The notes under the pieces are model-generated. The model was not told the DNA's origin, searched no databases, and saw nothing but the letters and a program-made list of their open reading frames with translations. 64,000 bases of DNA from Clostridia bacterium (GTDB lineage: Bacteria; Bacillota; Clostridia; Saccharofermentanales; Saccharofermentanaceae), in contig JAEEIT010000086.1 of NCBI GenBank assembly GCA_016281535.1, forward strand, positions 1 through 64,000. The letters run 5' to 3'. The translations under genes were made by a program, and so were the position numbers. This document shows positions 43,841 through 52,109 of the stretch, one piece after another. Positions within the stretch are counted from its first letter, which is position 1. Every line of letters starts with the position of its first letter.

Positions 43841-44113
43841 ATGCATACATTACAAACGACATTTGTTTTCTCGGTTGTTTTAGTTGTCCTTTGTTGGCTT
43901 ATATCGTCCAATCCGGTTTTCTATGCCAGAACTTCGGAATTGGCCAGATTGTCTGTCGCCTGTCAGAACGAGAATAACAGGAAGAAATCGATATTTGAGA
44001 TCCGTGAGGAATCCGGCGAAGAAAATAACTGGGATATTGAGATCAGCTGTCCGGAGAAGGCGTACCGTCTGGGGAAGGGAATACGTGATTCCTTAGATAT
44101 TCTCATTTCGTAG
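43841..44113 (+). CDS. Small single-pass membrane protein, first gene of TadE-like cluster
   Basis: The 90-residue protein has one hydrophobic segment at about residues 8-27 (FVFSVVLVVLCWLI) and then a charged outer part with two cysteines. It resembles the short TadE-like or minor pilin proteins found beside Tad pili but has no clear family motif. The start ATG 43841 has a perfect AGGAGGTGAT five to eight bases upstream; the upstream TTG is rejected. The next gene starts 13 bases after the stop, so they form one unit under the element at 43764. Confidence 0.65.
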   Translation: MHTLQTTFVFSVVLVVLCWLISSNPVFYARTSELARLSVACQNENNRKKSIFEIREESGEENNWDIEISCPEKAYRLGKGIRDSLDILIS

Positions 44114-44125
44114 GGAGGGATGATC

Positions 44126-45523
44126 ATGAGAAAGAGATTGTTCGGCCGTCACGGTGCGATTACACTGTTCCTTTGCCTTCTGCTCTCTGCGGTTATTCTG
44201 CTTGAGAGTATCTATGTTGCGGGCGCGTATAGAAGAAAACAGGAAGTGATCCTTACAGAAGCAGTATCTCATCAGGTGGAACAGATCCTATCACAATTTG
44301 ACCGGAATACTCTGAACTGGTACGGTGTGTATGGAATGACACAAGTTGAGTCCGGAAGCTCTGTGTTTGAAAAGATGACGGAAGGGATAGCAGATGTAGG
44401 TTATTCGTATGAATTGACCGATGAACTGGCTCTTTCGGACATTCTGGCATCAGTATCAGAATACATGCGGCTTAGAGGTATAGCTTTTGAAGGGGCGGAT
44501 CTTCTTTCACGTCTGAATGCATCCATAGCGCAGCTTTCCGGAACGGATAAATTGAATGGGGTGGGGGTGGCCGCATGGCTCCCTACGTTTAAGGCGTATC
44601 TTGAGAACAGGAAGAAGTACTCGCCGGTAATGAGTGTGGTGGAAAAGGTTTGTGATGCCACCGGATTAAGTGAAAAACTGTCTGATTTCTTCGACTTTGC
44701 AGATGATTTAAGTGAGGTTTGGGCCAGAAACAGCAGTGCAGCCCTTGAAATCGGCGATTCTTCGGTCATGGTGTCTGTATTTGATCCGAGCTGTATTTCA
44801 TCGCTGACAAAAGCTTTCGACGTATATATGGATGCGGATCTTCCGAATATGGCTGACCGGCTTCTCCTGAATGAATATGCAGTATATTCCTTTGATTCCT
44901 TTGTTAAAAGTTATGAAACCGATTCCGGCATGAAAGAGGAGACGAATATATTGGGGATTCCCTTTTCTGACATTCACGGAGATAACAGAGGGGACCTGGA
45001 GTATCTTTTGATTGGGAATTCTCGTCCGGCTGTGAATTCTCATGAGTCTTTTGGACTGCTTCTTGGAATTCGTCTTATCCTGAATATGAGTGCATACATG
45101 TTAGATGAGTCTAAGAAAGAGATGGCTCTTGGTATTGCGGAGGTTCTTTCTATTCTGATTACGCTTCTTTCAGCCGGTACGATAATAGTTGAGCCCACGA
45201 TCCTTCAGTATGTAGTTCTGTTTGTTATGGCGTATATCCGGGCGTTCCGGGATGGACTACGGCTTCTTTCAGGTGGTAGTGTTCCGGTCTTCTATAATGA
45301 TAAAGTCACCGGGACATTAGGCGATCTTGCAGAAACCTCGTATCGTGATTACTATCGTATTTTCCTTCTTTTTGTTCCGGAAGAGAAGCTTCTGGAACGG
45401 ATGAAACTCATCATCTTTAAAGATTGCGGGTATTTGTTTACCGGCGTATCCGCCACAGGAAAGATAAGGGGATCTGATTACACTGTCAGAAGGAGGTATG
45501 AGCTTTATGAGAATCATGAGTAA
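44126..45523 (+). CDS. Membrane-anchored surface protein, pilus-assembly-like (DUF5702-like)
   Basis: The 465-residue protein begins RLFGRHGAITLFLCLLLSAVILLESIYVAGAYRR, the N-terminal pattern of TadE/TadG-like and DUF5702 proteins: a basic stretch, RHGA, and a helix. A long extracellular part follows, then a second hydrophobic region (about 330-380, including VLSILITLLSAGTIIV and YVVLFVMAYI) and a final hydrophilic domain. Start ATG 44126 has GGGAGG seven bases upstream; ATG 44120 is too near. It overlaps the next gene by 17 bases. The DUF name is from pattern memory. Confidence 0.65.
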   Translation: MRKRLFGRHGAITLFLCLLLSAVILLESIYVAGAYRRKQEVILTEAVSHQVEQILSQFDRNTLNWYGVYGMTQVESGSSVFEKMTEGIADVGYSYELTDELALSDILASVSEYMRLRGIAFEGADLLSRLNASIAQLSGTDKLNGVGVAAWLPTFKAYLENRKKYSPVMSVVEKVCDATGLSEKLSDFFDFADDLSEVWARNSSAALEIGDSSVMVSVFDPSCISSLTKAFDVYMDADLPNMADRLLLNEYAVYSFDSFVKSYETDSGMKEETNILGIPFSDIHGDNRGDLEYLLIGNSRPAVNSHESFGLLLGIRLILNMSAYMLDESKKEMALGIAEVLSILITLLSAGTIIVEPTILQYVVLFVMAYIRAFRDGLRLLSGGSVPVFYNDKVTGTLGDLAETSYRDYYRIFLLFVPEEKLLERMKLIIFKDCGYLFTGVSATGKIRGSDYTVRRRYELYENHE

Positions 45524-46529
45524 AAATGTAAACGGGAAGAAAGCCTCGATCATTCTTGAGGCGGCCATTTCGTTTCCGCTGTTTCTTGTTCTGATTCTTG
45601 CTATGGTTTCCTCTATGACAGTTGTAAACGCTGATCTTTATCTTCAGCGGGCAACTGAAAATGTGGTATCAGAGCTGAATCTGTCCATTCCTTTCATTTC
45701 GAACGGGATACTGTGCGCGGATGACATAACGTCTGCTTTTGGGTTCGGTGAAGAAACGCAGCTGAACACGGAAGAGATCGATGAGGCACTTGGCGTGGTT
45801 GGAGTTATAAGTGGTGTAACAGGCGTCGATCTGGAAGATGTCCTATCCACATCTGTTTTGGGACGCTATATCAGGGATCGGATATTACTTGAGTATCGTA
45901 AGATCAGCGATACCGGCTGGGTATATGATCAGCTTCTTCAGAATGTATCTGTCTATCTGGATTATGAAAATAAAGACAGGAGTATATACATCTACGTCTA
46001 CTATGACATAGTGGCCGGTGAGCTCAGCCTTCCTCGGTCATATTGCTCATCGCTGGCTCTATATGCTGAAAGCCTGCCGCTTGGTAAACCAGGAGAGCAA
46101 AAGGATGAATCCACAGATTCGGTCTGGGATCAGGAGAATTTCGAACGAGGTATTGCCTTACGGAATGAGTTTGGAGGGAATCTTCCGGCTAACTATCCGG
46201 TCATCGGGCGTTTCGAGGAGGGAGAAGCGACTTCAATCAAAAGCATAGACACGACAGCACCATATTATATGGTGAAAGCAAATCTAAATAAGAAATTAAA
46301 GGGATATATAAATGATCTTTCGGAGTTTGAAGGGCAAAACTACGGCGGAATCTCGATAGAAGCAGGTGAAATCAAAAAGAAATCGCTGATTATTGTCATT
46401 CCGGAAAACGGGACTGCCGATTGCAGAGAATGGATCGAAGATATGATATCCTATGCAAAAGAGAGGGACGTCGATCTGAATATAGAAGAATTTGGTGAGT
46501 CTCATCGTTATATTAGTGATAATGTATAA
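45507..46529 (+). CDS. TadE-like pseudopilin-type surface protein
   Basis: The 340-residue protein begins with basic residues and GKKASIILEAAISFPLFLVLILAMVSSMTVV, the typical TadE N-terminus in which a Glu follows the (pre)pilin-like leader and precedes a hydrophobic helix. The rest is extracellular, acidic and without further membrane segments. Start ATG 45507 is preferred, ten bases after AAGGAGG; ATG 45498 lies one base after it. It is the third gene of the cluster. The Tad secretion ATPase (TadA/CpaF), TadB, TadC and a Flp pilin are not in the window. Confidence 0.75.
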   Translation: MRIMSKNVNGKKASIILEAAISFPLFLVLILAMVSSMTVVNADLYLQRATENVVSELNLSIPFISNGILCADDITSAFGFGEETQLNTEEIDEALGVVGVISGVTGVDLEDVLSTSVLGRYIRDRILLEYRKISDTGWVYDQLLQNVSVYLDYENKDRSIYIYVYYDIVAGELSLPRSYCSSLALYAESLPLGKPGEQKDESTDSVWDQENFERGIALRNEFGGNLPANYPVIGRFEEGEATSIKSIDTTAPYYMVKANLNKKLKGYINDLSEFEGQNYGGISIEAGEIKKKSLIIVIPENGTADCREWIEDMISYAKERDVDLNIEEFGESHRYISDNV

Positions 46530-46542
46530 GGAAAAAAGTTGT

Positions 46543-46570
46543 TGTCACATTAGAAACCTTGCTGTATAGT
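46543..46570 (+). promoter_or_regulatory. Sigma-A promoter before the small membrane protein / yerC / secA unit
   Basis: TTGTCA (46543-46548) and TATAGT (46565-46570) are 16 bp apart, about 48 bp before the TTG start at 46618. Confidence 0.7.
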
Positions 46571-46617
46571 ATTAGTGCTGATATTTTGAGATACTATGTT
46601 TTATTGGAGGAACGGGA

Positions 46618-46851
46618 TTGAAGCAGAATATCGAGCGAGTACGAGAAGTAGGCTCATCGAAGAAAACATCCGTGAACACCGTTGGTGATAAGCCCATTGG
46701 AGAAGTTCTTCGTATTGCAAGAAGACAATTGATGACCAGAAGGATCCTTACAGCGATTGTCGTTATCCTTCTGATTACTATTGTTGCTTTCTTTGCATTA
46801 ACCGGCTTTTTCGATCGTTTTGTCGATTATCTGAGCAGTCTGGCGGAGTGA
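46618..46851 (+). CDS. Small membrane protein, 77 residues
   Basis: This unrecognised protein has a basic cytosolic N-terminal half with two Arg-rich stretches and one transmembrane helix at about residues 44-64 (LTAIVVILLITIVAFFALTG). The start is TTG with TTGGAGG seven bases upstream, a clear SD match that supports a real gene. It is followed by yerC and secA in one unit. I see no known family. Confidence 0.6.
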   Translation: MKQNIERVREVGSSKKTSVNTVGDKPIGEVLRIARRQLMTRRILTAIVVILLITIVAFFALTGFFDRFVDYLSSLAE

Positions 46852-46858
46852 GGGTGTC

Positions 46859-47188
46859 GTGAACGATAAACTGAAAGACAGTCATATGGACGATCTTTTT
46901 GACGCGATCCTGACATTAAAGACTCGTGAAGAGTGCTATGCGCTCTTTGAGGACCTTTGCACGATCGCTGAAGTGAAGTCTCTGGCATCTCGATTCCAGG
47001 TGGCGATTCTTCTTGATGAAGGCTATACCTATACCGAGATCTTCAATAAAACTGGTGTGAGTACAGCGACCATCAGCCGGGTGAAGCGTTGCCTTGATTA
47101 TGGCGCAGATGGATATAGAACGGTTCTTAGCCGGATGGAGCGGCGAAACGATATAAAAGAACAAGGAAAAACGGAAGGAAATAATTAG
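46859..47188 (+). CDS. YerC/YecD family TrpR-like regulator
   Basis: The 109 residues match the YerC/YecD family, related to the Trp repressor fold. The domain runs from LFDAILTLKTREECYALFEDLCTIAEVKSLASRFQVA through the helix-turn-helix GYTYTEIFNKTGVSTATISRVKRCL. It probably binds DNA; the ligand is unknown in the family. The start is GTG 46859 with GAGGG upstream; ATG 46886 is a second candidate that would still keep the whole domain. It lies two bases before secA. Confidence 0.88.
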   Translation: MNDKLKDSHMDDLFDAILTLKTREECYALFEDLCTIAEVKSLASRFQVAILLDEGYTYTEIFNKTGVSTATISRVKRCLDYGADGYRTVLSRMERRNDIKEQGKTEGNN

Positions 47189-47190
47189 AA

Positions 47191-50013
47191 ATGAACATTA
47201 TTACCAAGATTTTTGGTACACACAGCGATCACGAGATTAAACACATTATGCCGATCGTGGAGGCAATTGAGAGCAGATCCGATAAATATTCGAACATGTC
47301 GGAATCGGAACTTCGCGGAATGACCGACGTGCTGAAGAAGCGTTTAGCTGACGGTGAAACACTGGATGATATTCTTCCGGATGCGTTTGCAACGATCCGT
47401 GAGGCGGCTTACCGTGTAATCGGACTTCGTCCTTACCGGGTGCAGTTGATCGGTGGTATTATCCTGCATCAGGGCAGAATCGCCGAAATGAAAACCGGTG
47501 AAGGTAAAACACTTGTTGCTACACTTCCTGTTTATCTGAATGCGTTGACCGGACGTGGCGTTCATGTCGTAACCGTTAACGATTATCTGGCTCGCCGAGA
47601 CAGTGAATGGATGGGTAAGGTTTATCGCTATCTGGGTCTTTCGGTCGGCTTGATCGTTCATGATATGGACAATAATGACCGTCGCAAGGCTTACGCTTCT
47701 GATATTACATATGGAACGAACAATGAATTCGGATTCGATTATCTTCGTGATAACATGGTCGACCGGAAAGAGAAGATGGTACAGAGGGATCTGGTTTATG
47801 CCATCGTCGACGAGGTCGATAGTATCCTGATCGATGAAGCAAGAACACCGCTCATCATTTCCGGTATGGGCGGAGAATCTTCCGATATGTACGTCAAGGC
47901 TGACCGGTTCGTTAAGACTCTGAAGAAGTTCCTGGTTGTCGAGACGGACGAGAAGGTGGATATTGACGATGTTTCCGGTGATAGTGATTATGTCGTCGAT
48001 GAGAAAGCGAAAACTGCGGTGCTTACAGCGAACGGCGTAAGCAAGGCAGAGAAGCATTTCGGTGTGGAGAACCTTTCTGACCCGGAGAACTTCGATCTTC
48101 AGCACTACATCAATAACGCTCTGAAGGCCAATGGTACGATGGCACGCGACCAGCAGTATGTCGTGACCAACGGCGAGGTCATTATTGTTGATGACTTTAC
48201 CGGACGTCTCATGTACGGTCGTCGGTTTAGCGATGGCCTCCATCAGGCGATTGAAGCGAAGGAAGGTGTAAAAGTTGAAAGAGAGTCCAAGACTCTCGCG
48301 ACTATCACATTCCAGAATTACTTCAGAATGTACGAGAAACTTGCCGGTATGACTGGTACCGCTTATACTGAAGAATCGGAATTCCGGCAGATCTATAGCC
48401 TTGACGTTATCCAGATTCCGACCAATAAGCCGATTGCCCGTATCGATGAGCATGATGCGGTTTATAAGAATCAGAGCGGAAAGTATGCGGCCGTCCTTCG
48501 TCAGGTGAAAGAAGCACATGACAAGGGTCAGCCGGTACTCGTCGGTACTGTCGAAGTCAGCAAGTCCGAATTCCTTTCTAAGATCTTCACCCGTGCCGGC
48601 ATCAAGCATGACGTGCTGAATGCGAAGAATCACTTAAGAGAGGCTGAAATCGTTGCCCAGGCAGGACGTCTTGGAGCTGTAACGATTGCTACGAACATGG
48701 CTGGCCGTGGTACGGATATTCTGCTCGGCGGTAACCCTGAGTTCATGTCGAAGCAGGAGATGCGTAAGCTTGGTTACACAGAAGAGTTGATCGATGCATC
48801 TACTGCTTACAATGAAACGGATGATGAGCTGATCCTCGAAGCCCGTCAACGTTTCACCACTTTGGAGAATGAATTCAAAGAGAAGATCAAGGACGAGACC
48901 CAGAAGGTCATTGAGGCAGGCGGTCTGTTTATCATTGGTACAGAACGTCATGAATCACGTCGTATTGATAATCAGCTCCGTGGTCGTGCCGGCCGTCAGG
49001 GAGACCCGGGACGCACGAAGTTCTTCCTGGCTCTCGATGACGATCTGATGCGTCTGTTTGGTGGTGAGCGTGCCAATGCGGCATTTGAGACACTGGGCGT
49101 AGATGAGACGGTTGAGATCCAGTCGGGTATCCTGTCTAAGCAGATCGAAAGTGCCCAGAAGAAGGTTGAGGGTATGAACTTCAGCGCAAGACGTCATGTC
49201 CTTGAATACGACGACGTAATGAATGTTCAGCGTAACCTGATTTATGAACAGCGTAGAAAAGTTCTTGATGGTGTGGATATCCATGACACCATCAAGAAGA
49301 TGCTTACAGCGGTTGCCGAGCGTACAGTGGATAGAGTTGCGCTTGACGGCAGAATCGATACGGAAGAGTGCAAGAGCCTGAAGGCCAGCGTTGCTGATGT
49401 TTTCGGTGACGTTCCGGTACTTGAGGACCTTTCCAAGGTCATTTCCGATAAGTCGAGTGCGGATGCTGATGAAATCTCTGAAAAGCTCGTAGAGCAGGGA
49501 CTTGAGAAGCTTGAGAAGCGTGATGAAGAACTGACTCCGGAAGTGTTCCGTGAAGCAGAGCGTCAGATCCTTCTGTTTAATGTAGATCAGAAGTGGATGG
49601 ATCATATTGATGCGATGGACCAGCTTCGTAACGCTATCGGTATGAGAAGCGTAGGTCAGAAGGATCCGGTTGTCGAGTATCGTATGGAAGGTTCCGAGAT
49701 GTTCGATGAGATGAATCTTCTTATCCAGAATGATACGGTCCGTCTGATCATGAAGGCCAATATTGAAGCAGGACAGCGTATCGAGAGAAAATCTGCTGTA
49801 CGTAAGCTTCAGGAGGGTCACGGAAATGCTCAGCTTGATTCGGTTGCGAAGCGTGCCCAGTCCGGTGCAGATGCGAAAGCCAACCAGCAGGCAGGTATGA
49901 CCAATCGTGAGCCGGCGAAGCGTGATTCTAAAAAGGTAGGACGCAATGATCCCTGTCCGTGCGGTAGTGGCAAGAAGTATAAGAACTGCTGTGGAAAGGA
50001 TAATAATGACTAA
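47191..50013 (+). CDS. secA: Preprotein translocase subunit SecA
   Basis: SecA is the ATPase motor of Sec protein export. The 940 residues have Walker A EMKTGEGKTLVA (near residue 103), Walker B VDEVDSILIDEARTPLIISG, the preprotein cross-linking domain, motif VI-type GRAGRQGDPG, and a C-terminal zinc SEC-C motif with [13 protein letters not shown]. All are intact, and the length is near the upper range. Start ATG 47191 has GAAGGAAA upstream. The 3' end overlaps the PNP gene by eight bases. Confidence 0.98.
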   Translation: MNIITKIFGTHSDHEIKHIMPIVEAIESRSDKYSNMSESELRGMTDVLKKRLADGETLDDILPDAFATIREAAYRVIGLRPYRVQLIGGIILHQGRIAEMKTGEGKTLVATLPVYLNALTGRGVHVVTVNDYLARRDSEWMGKVYRYLGLSVGLIVHDMDNNDRRKAYASDITYGTNNEFGFDYLRDNMVDRKEKMVQRDLVYAIVDEVDSILIDEARTPLIISGMGGESSDMYVKADRFVKTLKKFLVVETDEKVDIDDVSGDSDYVVDEKAKTAVLTANGVSKAEKHFGVENLSDPENFDLQHYINNALKANGTMARDQQYVVTNGEVIIVDDFTGRLMYGRRFSDGLHQAIEAKEGVKVERESKTLATITFQNYFRMYEKLAGMTGTAYTEESEFRQIYSLDVIQIPTNKPIARIDEHDAVYKNQSGKYAAVLRQVKEAHDKGQPVLVGTVEVSKSEFLSKIFTRAGIKHDVLNAKNHLREAEIVAQAGRLGAVTIATNMAGRGTDILLGGNPEFMSKQEMRKLGYTEELIDASTAYNETDDELILEARQRFTTLENEFKEKIKDETQKVIEAGGLFIIGTERHESRRIDNQLRGRAGRQGDPGRTKFFLALDDDLMRLFGGERANAAFETLGVDETVEIQSGILSKQIESAQKKVEGMNFSARRHVLEYDDVMNVQRNLIYEQRRKVLDGVDIHDTIKKMLTAVAERTVDRVALDGRIDTEECKSLKASVADVFGDVPVLEDLSKVISDKSSADADEISEKLVEQGLEKLEKRDEELTPEVFREAERQILLFNVDQKWMDHIDAMDQLRNAIGMRSVGQKDPVVEYRMEGSEMFDEMNLLIQNDTVRLIMKANIEAGQRIERKSAVRKLQEGHGNAQLDSVAKRAQSGADAKANQQAGMTNREPAKRDSKKVGRNDPCPCGSGKKYKNCCGKDNND

Positions 50014-50833
50014 ATCTGATTACTTCACGAATGTAGTTGAGGCATCGGATTATATCCGTTCGAATATTTCGGAAATCCCCGATGTGTGTCTGGTTCTGGG
50101 CTCCGGGCTCGGACCGTTAACAGATCGCGTGGAGACGATATCTGAGATTCCATATGAGAAGATTCCGCATTTCCCGAAGACGACTGTCGCGGGGCATGAC
50201 GGAAAGCTTCTTATTGCCAGGCTTTCCGGTCGGCTTACATTTATCATGAAGGGGCGTTTCCACTTCTATGAGGGATATTCGACGCAGGAAGCGACATTTT
50301 ATGTCCGCGTGATGGCCTACCTTGGTGTGAAGACTCTGGTTATGACCAATGCAGCAGGCGGAATCAATCAGAATATGAAGCCCAGTGAGCTTATGGTGAT
50401 TACGGATCATATCGGTCTATTCTGTGATTCTCCGCTTCGGGGTGAGAATCTGGATGAATTTGGACCTCGTTTCCCGGATCAGACGAAAGTGTATGATAAG
50501 GATCTGATCGATAAGCTTAAGGAAGCTGCTTCTGAACTCTCGATCCCGCTTCATCAGGGTGTATATGCTTACACGAGAGGTCCGCAATATGAAACGCCTG
50601 CTGAGATCCGTGCACTTACGGCATTAGGTGCCGATGCAGTCGGTATGTCTACCGTTGCGGAGGCTATTGCTTCTAGTCACAGCGGCATGAAGACCCTGGC
50701 AGTTTCGTGTATTACGAACTATGCAGCGGGAATCACGGGCCAGCCGCTTTCTCATGCGGAGGTCATGGAGAATGCCAATGCGTCATCGAAGAACAGTATC
50801 GCACTAATGGAGAGATTCTTCTCCAAGATTTAA
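50006..50833 (+). CDS. punA: Purine nucleoside phosphorylase (type II, trimeric)
   Basis: This enzyme splits inosine and guanosine with phosphate to hypoxanthine or guanine. The 275 residues begin with the phosphate loop VCLVLGSGLGPL and contain VAGHDGKL, GRFHFYEGYS, TNAAGGIN (near residue 117), YTRGPQYETPAEIR and the base-site ITNYAAGI. This is the class with broad inosine/guanosine use. Start ATG 50006 has GAAAGGAT upstream inside secA. It stands directly before ahcY and a purine-type deaminase, fitting an SAH-to-hypoxanthine route. Confidence 0.94.
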   Translation: MTKSDYFTNVVEASDYIRSNISEIPDVCLVLGSGLGPLTDRVETISEIPYEKIPHFPKTTVAGHDGKLLIARLSGRLTFIMKGRFHFYEGYSTQEATFYVRVMAYLGVKTLVMTNAAGGINQNMKPSELMVITDHIGLFCDSPLRGENLDEFGPRFPDQTKVYDKDLIDKLKEAASELSIPLHQGVYAYTRGPQYETPAEIRALTALGADAVGMSTVAEAIASSHSGMKTLAVSCITNYAAGITGQPLSHAEVMENANASSKNSIALMERFFSKI

Positions 50834-50842
50834 GGAGGCCTC

Positions 50843-52108
50843 ATGTCTGATTTACCACGTTATGAGATTAAGGATATTGCGTTAGCGCCGGAAGGACATC
50901 ACAAAATCGATTGGGCATATAGAAATATGCCCGTTTTACGTATTATAGAGCAGGAACTGAAAGAGACTCGTCCTTTCGAAGGGTTAAAGATCTCTGTCAG
51001 CGTACATGTAGAGGCGAAGACCGCCAATCTTGCACTTGTGCTCCGCGAAGGTGGTGCGGATGTGGCGCTGACGGGCTGTAATCCTCTGTCTACGCAGGAC
51101 GATGTGGCCGCGGCGCTTGTGGAGCGTGGCATGAAGGTCTACTGCATACATGGTGCCGACCCGGAGATGTATAAGAGGCATCTGGAAATGACACTTGCTT
51201 TCGGTCCGGATATTGTGATCGATGATGGCGGGGATCTGGCTATGCTCCTTCATTCTACACATAAGCATCTTGTTACCGGCATGCTGGGGGCCTGCGAGGA
51301 GACCACGACAGGTGTCCACAGACTTAAGATCCTTGAGAATGAAGGGAAACTTGCTTATCCGGTTATCGCTGTAAACGATGCCCGATGCAAGCATCTGTTT
51401 GATAATCGTTTCGGAACGGGACAATCCGTTTGGACGGCCATCATGGCGACGACGAATCTGATCGTTGCAGGTAAGTATGTAGTAGTTGCCGGATTCGGCA
51501 TGTGTGGCAAAGGCGTGGCGCTTCGTGCAAAGGGAATGGGAGCCCGTGTTATCGTAACGGAGATCGATCCTGTCAAGGCATGTGAAGCGATCATGGAAGG
51601 CTACGATGTAATGACGATGGACGAGGCAGCTCCGCTTGGAGATGTATTCGTCACCGTTACCGGATGTAAGGATGTCATTACCAGACAGCATTTCGAGAAG
51701 ATGAAGGATGGCGCGATTTGCTGTAATGCCGGTCATTTCGACGTGGAGATCAATCTTGTGCAATTGGCGGCGATGGCAAAAGAGCGCAAGGAACTTCGAA
51801 AGAATATCGAAGGCTTTGTGATGGAGGACGGCAGGACGATCTGCATACTCGCAGAGGGAAGACTTGTAAATCTGGCAAGTGGAGATGGTCACCCTGTTGA
51901 GATCATGGATATGAGCTTCGCTCTTCAGGCCCAGAGTGCCAGATATATTGCCGAACATGGTAAAGAACTGGATAAGCATGTGTATGACACACCTACCGTG
52001 ATCGATGACCGGGTCGGTGAGTTTCTGCTTCAGTCGAAAGGATATTCGATCGATACATTGACGCCTGAACAGGATCGGTATATCCATTCTTGGGATCTGG
52101 AGGAGTGA
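50843..52108 (+). CDS. ahcY: Adenosylhomocysteinase (S-adenosylhomocysteine or S-inosylhomocysteine hydrolase)
   Basis: AhcY reversibly splits SAH to homocysteine and adenosine, with bound NAD. The 421 residues show SVHVEAKTANLALVLREGGADVALTGCNPLSTQDDVAAAL, the NAD Rossmann loop VVVAGFGMCGKGVALRAKGMGA (near residue 215) and GHFDVEI. The chain is shorter than plant or mammalian forms, as in many archaea and Thermotoga. That short type often acts on S-inosylhomocysteine after deamination, and the next gene encodes such a deaminase. Start ATG 50843 has AAGGAGG upstream. The stop is one base before the deaminase gene. Confidence 0.94.
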   Translation: MSDLPRYEIKDIALAPEGHHKIDWAYRNMPVLRIIEQELKETRPFEGLKISVSVHVEAKTANLALVLREGGADVALTGCNPLSTQDDVAAALVERGMKVYCIHGADPEMYKRHLEMTLAFGPDIVIDDGGDLAMLLHSTHKHLVTGMLGACEETTTGVHRLKILENEGKLAYPVIAVNDARCKHLFDNRFGTGQSVWTAIMATTNLIVAGKYVVVAGFGMCGKGVALRAKGMGARVIVTEIDPVKACEAIMEGYDVMTMDEAAPLGDVFVTVTGCKDVITRQHFEKMKDGAICCNAGHFDVEINLVQLAAMAKERKELRKNIEGFVMEDGRTICILAEGRLVNLASGDGHPVEIMDMSFALQAQSARYIAEHGKELDKHVYDTPTVIDDRVGEFLLQSKGYSIDTLTPEQDRYIHSWDLEE

Positions 52109-52109
52109 T

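Noticed and set aside
47344..48633. 429-codon open frame antisense to secA
   Set aside because: Lies wholly inside the conserved SecA ATPase region, with no RBS or recognisable protein.
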